A program made the translations under genes and the position numbers. From Clusia tigrina (lineage: Eukaryota > Arthropoda > Insecta > Diptera > Clusiidae), in NCBI GenBank assembly GCA_920105625.2, contig OV050032.1, positions 22,363,981 to 22,427,980 on the forward strand: 64,000 bases of DNA. Direction: 5' to 3'. This document shows positions 60,130-64,000 of this stretch, piece after piece. Under the pieces are notes generated by a model. It was given only the letters and a program-made list of their open reading frames with translations, was not told the DNA's origin and did not search any database. Numbering within the stretch: position 1 is the stretch's first letter; each line of letters begins with the position of its first letter.

Positions 60130-61580
60130 AGTATTATACATCATGTGTATAGCAACCCTGTCGTTTACTGATCGTTTCATCACATGAACTTTTACCGATG
60201 ATATCGTCATACGTTGCATCCAACAAATTGCACCGGAAAACGTCCACAATCGTCCACAATCTCAGTGAACATATGAGACAAGTTGAGACTGGACTGGCTG
60301 ATTGACGCAAAACCAAAGAGTAAAATATTTCTCATGTCACTTCCACCATCATTATAAAAACTTGGCGAACGCTTTCTCTGAACAAAGTAGGAATTTCTAG
60401 GAATTTCTCTGGAAAGTAAACTCAATAACTCGGAGACAGGCGGCTAGCGACGTACATTGACTGAAAATCCCATCCGATGAAATTGAAAGCTTTAAATTTA
60501 TATTGCCTGCTCAAGAACATCTGAAGAGTTGCCTTAGAACTTACGTCTTACGTCTTTATATGACCAATCTGAAGTTATGGCATTCTGCTGTGTGTTCAAT
60601 TTTGATTTTATACAAAGAGCGCCATGCTGAATACTTACGAACATCTCAGATGAACCATGATGCATTAAAACCCCCCCCCCCCACTATTCGGGTTTCACTT
60701 GGAGTTCATATAAAAGCTGATAGAACACCCAAGTAAGCTACTCAAAAGAAACTCCTTCATACCGTGTATTTCATTCTCTACTTAATAAATAATTAATTAG
60801 CAAATTAGTATACAATTCAAAATTTTAATATACAAAGTAATGGTCAGTCGTCGAAAATACCGATTGCACTTAAGTAGATTCCTATTCACAGCAATACCAC
60901 ACCTCTGTAGTATTTCAGTGTATGGCGGCAATAAAATTAATTGTGATTGATAATTATAAAAAACGGACTTTCCTAATCAATAATTTCCGCTGTTATTAAA
61001 GGATTAATTAGTTAGTTAGTGGTATGCAGTCTCGGGGCCTTGACTCAAAGTCTGCTCAGTCTTCAGTTCCTAGATTCTACTTTCCATTATCATGTTAACA
61101 GGATGAAATTTGGCAGATTTAATAGAGCTCTTCTCAATTGTTTGAAACAATCAGAGAAATGTTGATAATGCAATGACTCATTAAGGCAAGGACTCAACAG
61201 ACTTGGACCGACTTAATGTTTTGAATAGCGAAATGGCACTAAAATCTTTCTTTTTGTTCATATTCATAATCACTCATTTATTCATTCATTGCGGACGCAA
61301 TTAGTTCAAAGTTGAATGAGGACATGTGTGCACATTTCTCTTGCTTGGGGGATTACTTGCCGGATACGAGTATCTTCTCAACACTTTGTAACGACTCGTT
61401 TTCGCCGGGGTAAGCTCGCCGGATTGCCAGGAGTCGTTTACAGAAAATCTCTAAAGTATTCAAAGCTTGTTTACGTTGATTTAATTATTTTATTTATTTA
61501 TTAATTTTAAAAAAAGGCTTAACTACTTGATACAATTATTTTACTAATCTTAAATACGGACACAGTTGAACTATATGTCC
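60130..61580. other. Intergenic, no gene recognised
   Basis: Contains a 12-base poly-C run (60671-60682) and a TACGAGTA at 61365. No protein or RNA gene can be supported. Confidence 0.4.
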
Positions 61581-62293
61581 CCCTAGCTTCTGTTGCGTTT
61601 GTCAATGTGGGTTTCTAGCAGAGAATCGATTAAAAACCATAATCTCCTCTAGATTCCCCTAGCTTCTGTTGCGTTTGTCAATGTGGGTTTCTAGCAGAGA
61701 ATCGATTAAAAACCATAATCTCCTCTAGATTCCCCTAGCTTCTGTTGCGTTTGTCAATGTGGGTTTCTAGCAGAGAATCGATTAAAAACCATAATCTCCT
61801 CTAGATTCCCCTAGCTTCTGTTGCGACTGTCAATGTGGGTTTCTAGCAGAGAATCGATTAAAAACCATAATCTCCTCTAGATTCCCCTAGCTTCTGTTGC
61901 GTTTGTCAATGTGGGTTTCTAGCAGAGAATCGATTAAAAACCATAATCTCCTCTAGATTCCCCTAGCTTCTGTTGCGTTTGTCAATGTGGGTTTCTAGCA
62001 GAGAATCGATTAAAAACCATAATCTCCTCTAGATTCCCCTAGCTTCTGTTGCGTTTGTCAATGTGGGTTTCTAGCAGAGAATCGATTAAAAACCATAATC
62101 TCCTCTAGATTCCCCTAGCTTCTGTTGCGACTGTCAATGTGGGTTTCTAGCAGAGAATCGATTAAAAACCATAATCTCCTCTAGATTCCCCTAGCTTCTG
62201 TTGCGTTTGTCAATGTGGGTTTCTAGCAGAGAATCGATTAAAAACCATAATCTCCTCTAGATTCCCCTAGCTTCTGTTGCGTTTGTCAATGTG
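61579..62293 (+). repeat. 76-bp tandem array, 9 units plus a partial, with 4-unit higher order
   Basis: The AGCTTCTGTTGCG word starts at 61585 and recurs every 76 bases to 62269, giving nine whole units and a 25-base partial. Units are almost identical. Units 4 and 8 (61813 and 62117) carry GCGACTGTC where all others have GCGTTTGTC. The array therefore shows a 304-bp super-period, meaning a four-unit block was duplicated as a whole. Each unit contains ATCGATTAAAAACC. It stands just left of the unidentified basic open frame. Confidence 0.95.
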
Positions 62294-62321
62294 TATAACT
62301 TTGTTTAGTACGATGCGTCTG

Positions 62322-62425
62322 GTCTGCCTGATGCCGAAATAAAGAAAGACCGTCCTGTCTGCCTGATGCCGAATGAAAGAAAGAGCGTCCTGTCTGCCTG
62401 ATGCCGAATGAAAGAAAGAGACTGG
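62322..62425 (+). repeat. 35-bp tandem repeat, three units
   Basis: GTCTGCCTGATGCCGAA starts at 62322, 62357 and 62392, each followed by an AAAGAAAGA-type spacer. It directly follows the 76-bp array after about 30 bases. Downstream, a GGCCACCTTCA word recurs three times (about 62562, 62628 and 62712) amid GTT-rich sequence, so the whole 61.6-62.75 kb block is built of different tandem repeats. Confidence 0.9.
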
Positions 62426-62429
62426 GTTG

Positions 62430-63420
62430 CCAGTTGCTCCTGCTTTTATGCTCCAGGTTTAGCGTAGATCATCCAATCGTTGTTGTTGTGCGGGAACTGT
62501 AGTTTGTTGTGGCGTGTTGCTACGGTTTCCCGCATTGTTCTTCTCGTTTGAATGTGACCTTGGGCCACCTTCAGCACATTGTTGTTGCTTTCTCGCTGTT
62601 GTTCTTGTAAGCTTTTTGCCCTTGGGCCACCTTCAATATTGTGTTGTTGTTGTGATGATTTACTTTGTTGTTGTTCCTTGTGTTGTTTGTTGTTGTTGCT
62701 ATTTCTCCTTCGGCCACCTTCAGCACTTTGTTGATATTTTATATCGCTGGCATAAAATATTTAAAATATTAAATATTGGATATTTAATTTTTTGCTTCTC
62801 CTCTTTATGCTTTGTCCGGTCTGTTGGTGTGCTTAGCGATCGGTCTGTCGTGTTCCACTTTGTGTTTGGCCTTCGTTTTTGGGTGTTGTTAGTGGGTTAT
62901 TTTCCGAACTAACGCAGTCGGCAACTTCTGTCGCGATCTCTTGTAAAATTCTAGCATTGCTTTAGGCACTGTTGTTGTAATTTTATATTATTTTAGCTGT
63001 GGTCAGCCGGTTGCACAATTGTTTGTGTGATTTTCTCCTGTGTTATCTTGCGTTGTTGACTTCGTTGCATGTTTTTCGTCGCTTATCACAGGGTTCCACT
63101 GTCTGACTTAATTGTGGCTGTGTCTTCTGTCCTCCCAATGCAGAGTATAACACTTGTTGTTGGTAGCATTACTATGGTGGGAGGAGTCTTAGACTCACTT
63201 GCATGATGGCTGCTGCACTAAATATGATGGCGGTTGTGTGTGTGGTTTTAGCAATGAAAGTGGGAGGTGCCAAAGTCTTAGGACTATTAACGTGTATATT
63301 TTAGGGTTGGTTGTTTAAGCACTTGGCCCCTATTTTAAATATACACGTTTGGGGCGTTATGGCAAAACTAAATATGTAGGGGCAAATTTACGCCTAAAAT
63401 TTGCTCCTCACATGTCCTCC
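62430..63420. other. GTT-rich non-coding stretch beside the basic open frame
   Basis: Rich in TTGTTG and CACCTTCAG words. Lies on the 3' side of the minus-strand open frame at the window edge, so it may be that element's untranslated region. No convincing frame of its own: the 132-codon plus frame at 62514-62912 is low-complexity. Confidence 0.4.
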
Positions 63421-63425
63421 CTACT

Positions 63426-64000
63426 TTACCGACGATGAAAAATGATGACAGCGTCACGGTTGAGGGTCACTCTGTATGCGTCTCGCCTAAATCGTATTCG
63501 CCCTCGTGTCCGTTTTTGCTGAGCCCCTTTGGCTATTTGCAAAACTTCAGCTACCAAGTTCTGAGGCAGATCACCTCCTTTTGGTCCTTGTAGCTCTTCT
63601 ATGTTTTGGAATGTGAATAAGGTGCCTGTGTTTGTCGTATGTTTCTCTGTTGACTGCCTCTGTTGTTTAATACTGTTGGGTTGGTGGCTATTGAAGTCAC
63701 GTTTATTCCTTTTGTCATCGCTTCTGCTGTGTTTGGTGCACTTGATTGCACGGTGGTTGTCCCTTGATCTGTCACGTTGTCTACGTGGTATGTTTTGGTT
63801 GTTTCGCACTGGTTCTGACTTTGCGAAGTGATTAGGAAATACCCTGATTGCTCTGATTGTATTTTGACTTAGTTGTGCCAGCTCCTCGCGTTTGGTTGCG
63901 CCTGCGTCCTTTTTCCGAGGCCCATATGCTGATTCATGTGTGGTCCTTCTATATATGCTTTTGTGGGATTCGCTGTGGGATTTCGCTGGGCATAGTCCGT
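63426..64000 (-). CDS. Unidentified Arg/Lys-rich open frame, runs off the window
   Basis: The minus-strand frame is open for at least 191 codons from the right edge to a stop at 63426, so the N-terminus is outside. The visible part is strongly basic and hydrophilic. In order: a KSHSESHKSIYRR stretch, AYGPRKKDAGATKREELAQL, a long RDRSRDN/KRNKRDFNSH-type segment, then FQNIEELQGPKGGDLPQNL and a C-terminus with KRTRGRIRFRRDAYRV and ending FHRR. No zinc knuckle, protease or polymerase motif is seen. The composition would suit a gag- or nucleocapsid-like protein of a retroelement, given the adjoining tandem repeats, but that is a guess. A host nuclear protein is equally possible. Confidence 0.5.
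   Translation of the reverse strand, partial: GLCPAKSHSESHKSIYRRTTHESAYGPRKKDAGATKREELAQLSQNTIRAIRVFPNHFAKSEPVRNNQNIPRRQRDRSRDNHRAIKCTKHSRSDDKRNKRDFNSHQPNSIKQQRQSTEKHTTNTGTLFTFQNIEELQGPKGGDLPQNLVAEVLQIAKGAQQKRTRGRIRFRRDAYRVTLNRDAVIIFHRR

Overview
The window looks like nuclear DNA from a higher (schizophoran) fly. It is AT-rich, gene-poor and repeat-rich, with long introns and intergenic stretches. A tephritid-type fruit fly is my best guess, but that is inference from the gene content and the kinds of transposons, not from a species-specific marker. There are no bacterial features (operons, ribosome binding sites, CRISPR arrays).

Two host genes can be named. On the minus strand near 7.7 kb is the first coding exon of an inhibitory-type heterotrimeric G-protein alpha subunit (Galphai). 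It carries the lipid-anchor N-terminus and is cut by a splice donor just inside the P-loop; the rest of the gene must lie to the left, outside the window. On the plus strand at 40.9-47.1 kb is a complete four-exon coding sequence for a forkhead factor of the FoxF class, best matched to Drosophila biniou (bin), predicted at 637 residues. As I recall, both genes map to cytological region 65 in Drosophila, so their proximity here would be conserved synteny (memory, unchecked). Just past bin, on the opposite strand, are two short coding-looking last exons (47.4-47.6 and 48.9-49.1 kb) of unidentified gene(s) converging on bin.

Most of the recognisable remainder is mobile DNA. At 76-1774 is a Tc1-like element turned into an almost perfect 0.8-kb-arm palindrome with a TA target duplication. 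A decayed Jockey-clade non-LTR copy lies at 3.2-5.2 kb. The 9.9-13.2 kb block is a pile-up of a Ty3/gypsy reverse-transcriptase scrap, an RNase H-bearing non-LTR element on the minus strand and another on the plus strand. Further non-LTR 3' fragments lie at 31.7-32.1, 35.2-35.3, 35.9-36.6 and 53.9-55.6 kb. A tRNA-derived SINE family has a near-complete copy (38.4 kb) and two partial relatives (38.9 and 3.06 kb). A Harbinger-type MITE with TAA duplications (49.64-50.44 kb) contains a CT-rich minisatellite, and a PIF/Harbinger transposase N-terminal relic lies 0.5 kb away. A ~1.1-kb inverted-repeat element is at 56.1-57.2 kb.

Other repeats include two long (TA)n tracts, a 76-bp tandem array with a four-unit higher-order pattern (61.6-62.3 kb), a 242-bp higher-order AT repeat (24.4-24.9 kb), and a dispersed octamer TACTCGTA/TACGAGTA that I count about 27 times by eye. 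The right edge (63.4 kb to the end) carries an open, very basic unidentified reading frame on the minus strand that runs off the window.

Long stretches (about 13.2-26.9, 28.1-31.7, 50.5-53.6 and 57.3-59.6 kb) show no gene I can defend. They may contain introns, untranslated exons or regulatory DNA of the flanking genes. I see no convincing undescribed system. The most unusual structures are the transposon palindrome, the nested Harbinger/minisatellite unit, the octamer enrichment and the SINE family.
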